A DNA stretch of 64,000 nt from Dichelobacter nodosus (GTDB taxonomy: Bacteria; Pseudomonadota; Gammaproteobacteria; Cardiobacteriales; Cardiobacteriaceae), in the NCBI RefSeq assembly GCF_001263335.1, contig NZ_LGVW01000011.1:62001-126000 (forward strand), written 5' to 3'. Numbering within the stretch: the stretch's first letter is position 1; every line of letters begins with the position of its first letter. The position numbers were made by a program, and so were the translations under genes. The notes under the pieces are model-generated. The model did not search any database. It was given only the letters and a program-made list of their open reading frames with translations, and was not told where the DNA came from. Shown here in pieces: positions 27,368 through 35,218 of the stretch.

Positions 27368-28254
27368 GATTTTCTTCTTTTCATCACGTCAATACAGACT
27401 TTTACCGGCAACCATTGCCGCATTCCTTTTTTCCAAATTAAATCGCGCTCGTCGATGCTGCCGTTATTCAAACCTGCTTCCAATTCCGCCATGCTAAACG
27501 GTCCAATTTGTTCCCCATTTTGCACGCGGAAAAATTCGCGCCGTGTGGGAAGCGTTGAGTTTGACGCATGATGAACAGGCGCCGGTTCATTTTTTTTCAC
27601 CGCGTTTTTTTCGGGAGAGTGTGCAGACGGTTCCGCTGATAACGGCAACGGCGCGGTTTCTTCAGCGGCAATCGTCAGCGCATTGATTTGAATGCCTTGC
27701 GCGTTGAGCGTTCTCATTAAAGATTCGGTGAGAAATTGCCCTAAACCAACGGCATGCTTTTTAATATCTTCCGCGGGCACTTTTTGTGCGCGCAAAATAT
27801 CAACCACGGCACGCGCAATAAAATCATTAATCGCGTCCATACCGGATAAATAAGATAAATCACGGAAAAATTCGCAAAACGCCGCCGGCGCGGTAATCGT
27901 GAATTCATAATTTCCTTCAAGCGCCAAAGTCAACGCGGCTTCGGGCAAGGTATAACGCGGATAATGCCAAACGTTGCGCGATGGCGTGTGGCAACGAAAA
28001 TTAATCAAATAAAGCGGCTGTTGATGATGAAAAAGCTGCAAATCCGTTTTATGAATCACATGTTCACCGCCGATAAATAAATGGCTGGATTGTTTTTTTT
28101 GCAATAAAAAAGCCATTTGATCTTTGGGCACAAGCAAACGATCGCCTGCCGCGATTTTATGAAGTTCCGTCACCGTTAAACATTGTTGCTCGGGCAATTG
28201 CGGCGCCGCAATTTGGTTTGACGAATGAGCAAAAAATTTATTTAAAAAAGACAT
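27364..28254 (-). CDS. SPFH/YdjI-like protein with C-terminal GYF_2 domain
   Basis: 296 residues. Residues about 20-205 fit the SPFH-type domain of B. subtilis YdjI and 'virion core protein' homologs: GDRLLVPKDQMAFLLQKKQ, a NFRCHTPSRNVWHYPR strand region, LTLALEGNYEFTITAPAAF, and a helical ILRAQKVPAEDIKKHAVGL followed by NAQGIQINALTI. A Pro/Ala-rich linker leads to a GYF_2 domain at about 240-290 (FFRVQNGEQIGPFSMAELEA, then IWKKGMRQWLPV). No transmembrane helix. Relatives pair with PspA-like or TelA proteins in membrane-stress clusters. It lies 11 nt after telA and overlaps the next gene by 4 nt. Confidence 0.75.
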   Translation of the reverse strand: MSFLNKFFAHSSNQIAAPQLPEQQCLTVTELHKIAAGDRLLVPKDQMAFLLQKKQSSHLFIGGEHVIHKTDLQLFHHQQPLYLINFRCHTPSRNVWHYPRYTLPEAALTLALEGNYEFTITAPAAFCEFFRDLSYLSGMDAINDFIARAVVDILRAQKVPAEDIKKHAVGLGQFLTESLMRTLNAQGIQINALTIAAEETAPLPLSAEPSAHSPEKNAVKKNEPAPVHHASNSTLPTRREFFRVQNGEQIGPFSMAELEAGLNNGSIDERDLIWKKGMRQWLPVKVCIDVMKRRKS

Positions 28255-28265
28255 CTTATTGATTT

Positions 28266-29363
28266 TTATGAAGCAGTACTAATGGTGGATTTTAATGCGT
28301 TTTTAAGCTCTTGCTCGGCAGCGATTAAACGATCCTCGGTTTGTTTGCGTTGAATACGGGCTTGTTCATGAATTTGAATGCCTTCTTCAATGGTTGCAAT
28401 TAACAGCCGATTGGCTTGCTCGACGGCTTCAATATCAAAAATACCGCGTTCAATTTGTTGCCGACTTTCACGATTGGATACTTGCAAAGTTTCGGCGTTT
28501 TTCATCAATAATTCGTTCGTCAGATCGCTACTTTCTTTCAGCGATTGCGCCGCTTGATGAGAGCGATAAATCGTAATCGTTTGCGCGAGTTGCTGACGCC
28601 ATAAAGGAATCGTATTCAATAAAGTGCTGTTGATTTTATTAATCATGCCTTTATCGTTTTCTTGCACTAAGCGAATGCTGGGCAAGGCTTGCATGGAGAC
28701 TTGTTGCGTTAACCGCAAATCCGCCAAACGGCGCTCGATTTCATCGCGCATTGCTTGAAAATCGCGCAAACGTTGGGCGCTTTCCATGGTTTGACTTTCT
28801 TCGGTGCGCGCTTTTAAAGCGGGCAAAGAATGTTGATCGGCGTGTTCAATGACTTGTTCGGCAGCGGCAACGTAATGACGCAAATCGCGGTAATAACCCA
28901 GCGTTGCTTCATAAAGTCGATCTAATGAAGTGATATCCAGCAATAATTGTTGTTTGTGCTGCTCTAATTCATTAGCGATGCCGTCGATTTGATCGTTGAC
29001 GGATTCAAATTGTTGAATAAACGATTGCACGCCGCTGGCTTTGCCCAATAATTTATTCCAAAACCGCGGTTTTTCGTACAATTGTTTTTCTTTTCCTTGA
29101 AAACCACGCAACGCGCTGACCATATTATTCAATAAAGCGCCGGCGCCGCCGAGATCTTTATTGCGCACATCTTTCAGCATATTATTGGCAACGCTATTGA
29201 TTTGCCGCTGTGCATCTGATCCAAAACTCAATATTGATTGACTGCTTTTAATATCAAGCTGCGCCACCAATTGCCGCACGCGCTGCGGATCTAATTGATC
29301 GGAATCCTCTTGTTCGGTTATCGTCAAAGCATTTTGCTGCTCAATTTGGATATCATTTGTCAT
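28266..29363 (-). CDS. telA: TelA/KlaA-family protein (toxic anion resistance family)
   Basis: 365 residues, helical throughout with strong coiled-coil character, no signal peptide. Matches TelA/YaaN: LDPQRVRQLVAQLDIKSSQS, an early GAGALLNNMVSALRGF block, PRFWNKLLGK, LDRLYEATLGYYRDL, and the C-terminal EEGIQIHEQARIQRKQTEDR. Plasmid homologs are linked to tellurite resistance; chromosomal ones are thought to act with XpaC in membrane-associated stress responses. I chose the ATG at 29363 behind AGGAAAAAAG, overlapping xpaC by 11 nt; a longer frame from 29429 would run deep into xpaC. The next gene is the SPFH/GYF protein. Confidence 0.92.
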   Translation of the reverse strand: MTNDIQIEQQNALTITEQEDSDQLDPQRVRQLVAQLDIKSSQSILSFGSDAQRQINSVANNMLKDVRNKDLGGAGALLNNMVSALRGFQGKEKQLYEKPRFWNKLLGKASGVQSFIQQFESVNDQIDGIANELEQHKQQLLLDITSLDRLYEATLGYYRDLRHYVAAAEQVIEHADQHSLPALKARTEESQTMESAQRLRDFQAMRDEIERRLADLRLTQQVSMQALPSIRLVQENDKGMINKINSTLLNTIPLWRQQLAQTITIYRSHQAAQSLKESSDLTNELLMKNAETLQVSNRESRQQIERGIFDIEAVEQANRLLIATIEEGIQIHEQARIQRKQTEDRLIAAEQELKNALKSTISTAS

Positions 29364-30222
29364 CTTTTTTCCTATGATTGCTATGCAATTGTTGGTGTAA
29401 AACGTCCATGCGAACATCAAGTTGCTCATTTTTTTGTTGTATTAATTGCATACTTTGTTCTTTAAAACTGTGCTCTAATTGCTCCAAAACCATCATAAAT
29501 TTTTTCCGCTGTAACCCGCGTTGATCCACGGATAAATTAAGATAATCCTCGCTAATTTTAACTAATTCTGGCAATTGCACCACAAAAAACGTCCGCGAAC
29601 GGCGCACGTGATCCGCGCTGGCGCTTGATAATTGCGCGATTTGTCTGGCATCGCTACTGACGGCATTCATTTTCCAACCCAATAAAAAATCATCGGGGTA
29701 TTGTTTGAGTTGTTGCGCGCGCTGCGTCAAAAAAACCAAATGTTTATCCGTTTCTTGCAACATTTTGCGCAAAGTTGGCGTTAACGCGTCGGGAGAAATA
29801 TCGGTTTCTGGTTCGAGCGCGGTTATTTTTTCGTCGTCAAAATAACTAAAACGGTAACCATAACCGCTTAATGCGGTAAGAAAAGTCATGCCGATAATGC
29901 CCAAAGAACGCAGAGAAAAGGTAATAATCAACACGCCCAAACACAATAAAAATAACGCAATATAACGTTTATCATCAATAAGTTGCGCCTGATTATTGAG
30001 CAAATTACGGCGTTTTTGTAAAAAATAATGCCGCGTAAAACGGGCGCTGGTTAAAAAACACGCAAGAGCAAGGATTGCCGCGGTCATTTTCCGCCAATCG
30101 TTTTGCATGATGCCGGCAAAAAATGCAAGCCACAAAGGAAATTGCAAAATATATAAAGCCGCGCCGCGAATGGCTAATAATTTTAAGCGCAGAACGTGTT
30201 GAATATGAGCGAAATCGATCAT
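29353..30222 (-). CDS. xpaC: XpaC-like membrane protein (TelA partner)
   Basis: 289 residues. Four hydrophobic segments in the N-terminal half (about 20-37, 43-60 and a pair near 86-124) are followed by a cytoplasmic helical region ending in a coiled coil (MVLEQLEHSFKEQSMQLIQQ). Family features include a linker with LEPETDISPDALTPTLRKML. XpaC homologs were named for 5-bromo-4-chloroindolyl phosphate hydrolysis in Bacillus, but no enzyme site is evident; pairing with telA is the conserved trait. ATG 30222 has only TGAG upstream; a TTG at 30234 is less likely. A putative 24-residue gene ends 16 nt before it. Confidence 0.75.
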   Translation of the reverse strand: MIDFAHIQHVLRLKLLAIRGAALYILQFPLWLAFFAGIMQNDWRKMTAAILALACFLTSARFTRHYFLQKRRNLLNNQAQLIDDKRYIALFLLCLGVLIITFSLRSLGIIGMTFLTALSGYGYRFSYFDDEKITALEPETDISPDALTPTLRKMLQETDKHLVFLTQRAQQLKQYPDDFLLGWKMNAVSSDARQIAQLSSASADHVRRSRTFFVVQLPELVKISEDYLNLSVDQRGLQRKKFMMVLEQLEHSFKEQSMQLIQQKNEQLDVRMDVLHQQLHSNHRKKDDK

Positions 30223-30238
30223 TATTGAACTCAAAAAA

Positions 30239-30313
30239 TTACTGCATCAACAGCATAAAAGAAGTGATTCCCATAGAAATAAACAAAAAAACAAATCCTA
30301 AAAATTGCCGCAC
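30239..30313 (-). CDS. Putative 24-residue membrane peptide upstream of xpaC
   Basis: A GTG at 30311-30313 has GAGGAG as ribosome-binding site 7 nt upstream. It opens a 24-residue frame ending in TAA at 30239. The product (MRQFLGFVFLFISMGITSF plus MLLMQ) is one continuous hydrophobic helix with a positive N-terminus, as expected of a single-span small membrane protein. It lies 16 nt before xpaC in the same orientation and would be the first gene of the operon. The call rests on the ribosome-binding site, hydrophobicity and position; no homolog is known to me. Confidence 0.5.
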   Translation of the reverse strand: MRQFLGFVFLFISMGITSFMLLMQ

Positions 30314-30443
30314 TGCCGAACTCCTCACTCACTTACGCCGGCTATGATGTGTTTTTACGAGGTTTTTTTCAAGAGCCGCTCCTCATTATCGTTTGGCAAA
30401 CCGCATTTGTTTTAATAGAAAAAAATAAAAAAACGGTAAACGA

Positions 30444-30824
30444 TTAAAAAATCACATTTTTTAACCATTCAATTTCATGATGCGTTTGATATTGCGTGAT
30501 GAGCACCGCATCAAAACGACAATCCGGCGGTACCGCATAATTCTTTTGAAGGTAATCTTGCGCGCTTTGATAACAGCGGCGCAGTTTTTCCGGTGTAATC
30601 GATTCCGCCGCGCTGACTAATGCCTGCGCCCGCCGCAGTCGTACTTCCACAAAAACCAATACCCGATCATCTTGCGCAATCAAATCAATTTCGCCGTACC
30701 GCGAATAAACGTTTTTCGCTACAATATTGAGCCCGTGCGCGGTTAAATAATCAGCCGCAAGCAATTCTCCATATTGCCCGCGTTTTTTCGTGGTCATTTT
30801 TTTATTGTTCATAGGAAATTTCAT
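30444..30824 (-). CDS. yraN: YraN family protein (UPF0102, nuclease-like fold)
   Basis: 126 residues from the longest ATG; ATGs at 30812 and 30797 are also possible and none has a clear ribosome-binding site. The core GELLAADYLTAHGLNIVAKN, RYGEIDLIAQD and VFVEVRLRR carries the E-D-ExK-like pattern of the restriction-endonuclease fold (GEIDLI ... FVEV). CRFDAVLI near the end is also conserved. Function in cells is unclear; it is usually next to rsmI, as here. Its longest start codon overlaps the divergent rsmI start in the tetranucleotide CATG, so one region of about 20 bp must serve both genes. Confidence 0.88.
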   Translation of the reverse strand: MKFPMNNKKMTTKKRGQYGELLAADYLTAHGLNIVAKNVYSRYGEIDLIAQDDRVLVFVEVRLRRAQALVSAAESITPEKLRRCYQSAQDYLQKNYAVPPDCRFDAVLITQYQTHHEIEWLKNVIF

Positions 30825-31665
30825 GTCTCAATCATTGCCGACTGCCGGTTGTTTATTTATCGTTGCTACGCCCATTGGCAATTTAAAAGATATATCAACG
30901 CGCGCCCTCGAAACGCTGCAACACTGTAGCGCCATTGCCTGCGAAGACACGCGCGTCAGTCAACATTTGTTAACCGCATTCGGCATTCAAAAACCGTTGA
31001 TTGCGTTGCATCAACACAATGAATATCGCGCCGCAGACAGCATTTTAGCGCGACTGCACGCCGGCGAAGATATTGCCGTGATTTCTGACGCGGGAACGCC
31101 GCTGATTTCCGACCCCGGCGCCATCATTACTGCGCTCGCCCATCAAAATCAAATCCGCGTTATTCCCGTTCCCGGCGCAAACGCCGTGATTACCGCGTTA
31201 TCTGCCAGCGGTTTGCCGGCGGATCGTTTTGTTTTTTCGGGATTTATTCCTGCAAAAGCCGGCGAACGCGATCGTTTTTTAACGCAACACGGACATTATC
31301 CGCTGACCACCGTTTTTTATGAAACACCGCACCGCATTAAAGCCACGCTTGATGCCTGTCAACAACAATTTTCTGCCGAGCGCAAATTAGTAATCGCGCG
31401 TGAATTAACAAAAACCTTTGAACAAATCGTTTCAACAACTGTCGCTGATGCGCCTTCATGGTTAAACGCTGATAAACAACACGAAAAAGGGGAATTTGTT
31501 TTATTGCTCGCCGGCGATACCGAACAAAAAACCGCGGAGCATTGGCAAACATTAGCCGATGATTTAGCAGAAGCGGGATTGAGTAGTAAAACGATTGCCG
31601 CGTTGCTGGCTAAACATTGCGCCGCTCATAAAAAAACCGTTTATAACTATCTCATCGCGCGATAA
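30823..31665 (+). CDS. rsmI: 16S rRNA 2'-O-ribose C1402 methyltransferase
   Basis: 280 residues. Methylates the ribose of C1402 in the ribosomal decoding centre with S-adenosylmethionine. The tetrapyrrole-methylase fold is clear: LFIVATPIGNLKDISTRALE near residue 12, ACEDTRVSQHLL, VISDAGTPLISDPG, VIPVPGANAVITALSASGLP and FYETPHRI. ATG 30823 has AGGAA upstream; an earlier frame start at 30790 lacks one. The 3' end overlaps the sitD stop region by 19 nt on the opposite strand. Confidence 0.96.
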   Translation: MSQSLPTAGCLFIVATPIGNLKDISTRALETLQHCSAIACEDTRVSQHLLTAFGIQKPLIALHQHNEYRAADSILARLHAGEDIAVISDAGTPLISDPGAIITALAHQNQIRVIPVPGANAVITALSASGLPADRFVFSGFIPAKAGERDRFLTQHGHYPLTTVFYETPHRIKATLDACQQQFSAERKLVIARELTKTFEQIVSTTVADAPSWLNADKQHEKGEFVLLLAGDTEQKTAEHWQTLADDLAEAGLSSKTIAALLAKHCAAHKKTVYNYLIAR

Positions 31666-32462
31666 ATGCACGCACTCATGAAAATGATGCCTTGGCTTAA
31701 AACAATGCAGGCTGCCGGCGAAGCGTTCCAATAAAAACTGGCTAATAATCCGCTGAAACTCGCTAAAATTGCCGAAAAAACAGCAACTATCAACATCATT
31801 GAAAACCGGCGGCAACACATTTGCCCCGTTATCCCCGGCGCAACCAGCATCGCAACGATTAAAATAACGCCAACCGCTTGCATTGCCGCCACAGCAGTTA
31901 ATGCCACTAAAACTAATAAGGTATAACGCAAATGCTGCCGCGATAACCCACTGATATGGGCATGATTTTCATCAAAAACATATAATAAAAAATCTTTCCA
32001 TTTCAATAAAATAACGATGATGACGGCAATGCTTATCAGCAGCGTTTGCCAAAAATCTATCGCTTGAATGCCTAAAATATTGCCAAATAATATTTTGCTT
32101 AACGGTTCGGCAGGTTGAAAAATACTGTAAAGCAGCATGCCCAATGCCATCATGCCGGAAAAAACTATGCCGAGCAGACTGTCCGCGGGTAAATGCGTTT
32201 GTTGATCCAACGCATCTGTTGAAACAACGCATAATAACGCCGCTCCTAAAGCACCAATACTGATAGGAATGCCAATTAATATTGCAATAACAACGCCTAA
32301 AGTCATGGCATGCGCCATCGCATCGCCTAACATCGACCAACCACGTAATACCAAATAACACGAAAGGAGCGCGCAACTACTACTGATAAACAAAGCAATC
32401 AATAAAGCCTGTTGCATAAAAGGGTAGGTCAGCGGTAGAAAAAAAGCATTATCAAACATCAT
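31647..32462 (-). CDS. sitD: Metal ABC transporter permease, SitD-like
   Basis: 271 residues, about eight to nine hydrophobic segments. It is of the ABC-3 permease family used for Mn, Fe and Zn import. The cytoplasmic coupling region YLVLRGWSMLGDAMAHAMTLGVV and the block ILLKWKDFLLYVFDENHAHISGL are conserved. AGGAAAAG precedes two adjacent ATGs. It ends the sitABCD-type operon, 11 nt after sitC, and converges on rsmI with a 19-nt overlap. Its two-permease arrangement favours Mn/Fe (Sit/Yfe) over zinc (Znu) import. Confidence 0.85.
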   Translation of the reverse strand: MMFDNAFFLPLTYPFMQQALLIALFISSSCALLSCYLVLRGWSMLGDAMAHAMTLGVVIAILIGIPISIGALGAALLCVVSTDALDQQTHLPADSLLGIVFSGMMALGMLLYSIFQPAEPLSKILFGNILGIQAIDFWQTLLISIAVIIVILLKWKDFLLYVFDENHAHISGLSRQHLRYTLLVLVALTAVAAMQAVGVILIVAMLVAPGITGQMCCRRFSMMLIVAVFSAILASFSGLLASFYWNASPAACIVLSQGIIFMSACIYRAMR

Positions 32463-32473
32463 CTTTTCCTGAT

Positions 32474-33304
32474 TTATTGCGTCCGGCGCACAACAAAATC
32501 ACGTTGAGCTGTAAATAAAAAAATCAAAACAAAAAATAGAGTTTGAATGACGACGATTAAAGGCGCAGTGGCGCTGTGCAAAAAGTAACTTAAATAACTG
32601 CCTAAAAAACCGCTCAAACCGCCAATAATCGCTGAAAATATCAATACAATTCCAAAACGACGACTACACAAATATGCTGTTGCTGCCGGCGTAATCATCA
32701 GCGCGGTTACTAAAAGTGCACCAACTGCCTGAAGAGAAATAACAACTGATATTGTCAGCAATATAAAAAAGAGTAAGCGCAGCAAACGGCAATTTAAACC
32801 ACAAATAAACGCTTGAGTTTCATCAAAGAAAATCAGCATAAAATCTTGCCATTTCAAAGCAATAACACACAAACTAACGCTGGAAATGCACAATAATTGC
32901 CATAAATCTTCCGAAGAAATCGTTAAAATCTGCCCGTAAATGATCGCGTCTAAACTAATGGCTGTAGGATTAATGGAAATAATCAATAAACCAAGTGCGA
33001 AAAATAGCGATAAAACAAAAGCGATAATGGCATCGCTATAAACGTGGCTGCGCGTTTTAAGTAACAACATTGTTAAAGCGGCGCACACCGCCGCAATCAA
33101 CGCACTTAATAAATACGGTAATTGAAAACAATAAGCGGTGGCGACGCCCGGCACTACAGCGTGCGACAAAGCATCGCCTATCAATGACCAGCCTTTTAAA
33201 ATTAAATAAACCGATAAAACCGCACACAAAATGCCCACAATGGTTGCGGCAATCATCGCCGTATTCATATAAGAAAACTGAAATGGTTCAAGCAGATTGA
33301 TCAT
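32474..33304 (-). CDS. sitC: Metal ABC transporter permease, SitC-like
   Basis: 276 residues, multi-spanning ABC-3 permease and paralog of the next gene; compare VYLILKGWSLIGDALSHAVV and ALKWQDFMLIFFDETQAFICG with sitD. In known Sit/Yfe systems the two permeases form a heterodimeric channel. The ATG overlaps the sitB stop by 4 nt (ATGA). The base composition of this operon looks more AT-rich, with fewer CGCG words, than its neighbours. Confidence 0.87.
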   Translation of the reverse strand: MINLLEPFQFSYMNTAMIAATIVGILCAVLSVYLILKGWSLIGDALSHAVVPGVATAYCFQLPYLLSALIAAVCAALTMLLLKTRSHVYSDAIIAFVLSLFFALGLLIISINPTAISLDAIIYGQILTISSEDLWQLLCISSVSLCVIALKWQDFMLIFFDETQAFICGLNCRLLRLLFFILLTISVVISLQAVGALLVTALMITPAATAYLCSRRFGIVLIFSAIIGGLSGFLGSYLSYFLHSATAPLIVVIQTLFFVLIFLFTAQRDFVVRRTQ

Positions 33305-34146
33305 TTTTCTTGTTCCTGCGTTTGAATAATGGCGCGTTTGCCATAAAAAATCGCGGCGCGTTCATCATCGGAAATAATGGTGACCGGTAAACCTGATGGC
33401 TGCGAAAGATGTACATTTTTTAAAATACCGCCAAAAGTTTGAGCGAGATATTCTTGCGTAAAATAAAGCTTTGTTTCACCCGCAACGATTAAGCGGCGAT
33501 TAATCATTAAAACCTGATCGCAATAATCGGGCACACTGCCCAAATTATGCGTTGATACGATAATCAAATGACCATTTGCGCGCAATTGCCGCAATAATTG
33601 CATGATTGCCGTTTCTGTAGTGACATCAACGCCGGTAAAAGGTTCGTCCAATAAAATAATGGGGCTTTGTTGCGCGAGCGCGCGGGCTAAAAAAACGCGT
33701 TTTTTCTGTCCGCCAGAAAGTTCACCAATTTGACGATCACTTAAATCATTAATGGCTAATTTTTCTAAAGCATCTGCCACAATTTTGCGATCAATTGAAC
33801 GCGGACGGCGGAAAAATCCCATATGTCCAAAACGTCCCTGCATCACAACATCGCGCACCAAAATAGGAAAATGCCAATCAATTTGTTCCGTTTGCGGTAC
33901 ATATGCCAATAAATTTTTAGAAATTGCACGGTGAACGGATAATTCATTGATACGAACACAACCATTTTGTGGTTTTATGATTCCCATCATACTGTTAAAT
34001 AAGGTCGATTTTCCAGAACCGTTAACGCCGATCAATGCGCAAACGCAACCACCACTTAATTCAAAAGAAATTTCTTCCAGTGCTTGATGTCCATTGCGAT
34101 AGATAACGCTTAAATCGATAACGGTTAATTTTGGTGGCGTATTCAT
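33301..34146 (-). CDS. sitB: Metal ABC transporter ATP-binding protein, SitB-like
   Basis: 281 residues. Walker A GVNGSGKST, signature LSGGQKKR, Walker B IILLDEPFTG and the H-loop STHN are all present. The segment MQGRFGHMGFFRRPRSIDR resembles Mn/Fe-type ATPases (SitB/YfeB). It powers the importer from the cytoplasmic face. I chose the ATG at 34146, 1 nt after the sitA stop; a longer frame from 34179 would lie within sitA. No domain is missing. Confidence 0.92.
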   Translation of the reverse strand: MNTPPKLTVIDLSVIYRNGHQALEEISFELSGGCVCALIGVNGSGKSTLFNSMMGIIKPQNGCVRINELSVHRAISKNLLAYVPQTEQIDWHFPILVRDVVMQGRFGHMGFFRRPRSIDRKIVADALEKLAINDLSDRQIGELSGGQKKRVFLARALAQQSPIILLDEPFTGVDVTTETAIMQLLRQLRANGHLIIVSTHNLGSVPDYCDQVLMINRRLIVAGETKLYFTQEYLAQTFGGILKNVHLSQPSGLPVTIISDDERAAIFYGKRAIIQTQEQEK

Positions 34147-34147
34147 T

Positions 34148-35050
34148 TTACTTAGCGTTTTTATTGAGTGCAGATTCAAAACCGCTGATTATTGTATCGG
34201 TAGTTACTTTCAATAAATCTAAATAAGTAGGTACCGCGCCATCAGCAGTAGAAAGTGAATCAACGTATAAAACGCCGCCATATTGAGCACCAGTTTCCTT
34301 AGCAACAACTTTTGCATGTTTATCTGACAGGGTACTTTCGCTAAATACGACAGGAATTTGATGTTTTCGTACAGTTGCTATTAAATCGGCAATTTGTTGT
34401 GGAGTGCCTTCTTGCTCAGAGTTAACCGGCCACACATAGGCTTCACGAAGGTGATAATCGCGTGCTAAATAGGAAAAAGCGCCTTCTGTGGTTACTAACC
34501 AACGTTGTTGTTCCGGAATTTTGGCAAAAGCTTGCTGAAGATGCGTATCAAGCGCTTGAATTTTTTCTTTGTAACGCCGTGCATTTTCAGCGTAATCATT
34601 GGCGTGTTCAGGATCATATTTTTGCAGTGCTTGAGTGATATTATCAACATAAATCAAAGCATTATCGATCGACATCCATGCATGTGGATTAGGAATGCCA
34701 GAATCACCTTCAATAGGAATGGGTACTACCCCCGCACTGACTGTTACTGCTGGCACATTTTTTAATGATTGATGAAAACGCTCAAACCAACGTTCTAGTT
34801 GCAATCCATTATGTAATAAAAGTTGCGCTTTTTGGGCGGTAACCAAATCATGAGGCGTAGGTTCGTAATCGTGGATTTCAGCGCCAGCTTTAGTAATAGA
34901 AAAAACATCAGCGTGTTCACCAGCAATATTTTGAGCAATATCAGCAATGACGGTGAATGTGCTTACAACAGTGAATTTTTGCGCCATCGCTGCCGAGCAA
35001 AAAAACGTCAAAATGAGTACCATCATTGAGTTAAGAAATGATTTTTTCAT
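34148..35050 (-). CDS. sitA: Periplasmic Mn/Fe-binding protein, SitA-like
   Basis: 300 residues with a Sec signal peptide (about 1-23, ending AAMA). Cluster A-I metal-binding protein; expected ligands are His in HDYEPTPHD (about 59), His in NPHAWM, Glu in FSEST and Asp in YVDSLS. The H-H-E-D set and absence of a His-rich loop favour Mn/Fe over Zn. GGAG precedes the ATG. It is the first gene of sitABCD and lies behind a strong promoter overlapped by a Fur-box-like site, so iron (or Mn) repression is likely. Confidence 0.88.
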   Translation of the reverse strand: MKKSFLNSMMVLILTFFCSAAMAQKFTVVSTFTVIADIAQNIAGEHADVFSITKAGAEIHDYEPTPHDLVTAQKAQLLLHNGLQLERWFERFHQSLKNVPAVTVSAGVVPIPIEGDSGIPNPHAWMSIDNALIYVDNITQALQKYDPEHANDYAENARRYKEKIQALDTHLQQAFAKIPEQQRWLVTTEGAFSYLARDYHLREAYVWPVNSEQEGTPQQIADLIATVRKHQIPVVFSESTLSDKHAKVVAKETGAQYGGVLYVDSLSTADGAVPTYLDLLKVTTDTIISGFESALNKNAK

Positions 35051-35085
35051 ATTTTTCTCCAGTAGATAAAGTTAGTAGGGGGAGA

Positions 35086-35114
35086 ATTTTATTCTTATTG
35101 AGAATTATTATCAA
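35086..35114 (-). promoter_or_regulatory. Sigma-70 promoter of sitABCD
   Basis: On the minus strand TTGATA (35109-35114) and TAAAAT (35086-35091) are separated by exactly 17 bp, about 36 nt before the sitA ATG. Both hexamers differ from consensus by one base. Confidence 0.8.
35100..35112. promoter_or_regulatory. Fur-box-like operator
   Basis: GAGAAT-T-ATTATC is a 6-1-6 inverted arrangement differing from the Fur hexamer ideal GATAAT-N-ATTATC at one base. It covers the -35 and part of the spacer of the sitA promoter, so binding would block RNA polymerase. Upstream ATTCTTATT could extend the site to three hexamers. Confidence 0.65.
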
Positions 35115-35218
35115 GTACAAAATTGCTGATTTTTTTATCTAAAAAACGGGAATTGGTGCAAAAAAAATGAAAAATCGGTAAAGTAGCGCCACTTTTTTCC
35201 CTATTTCAAGGAATTTAT

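Noticed and set aside
28266-29429. TelA with a 22-residue N-terminal extension
   Set aside because: The ATG at 29363 has a proper AGGA site and family-like N-terminus; the extension would overlap most of the xpaC 3' end.
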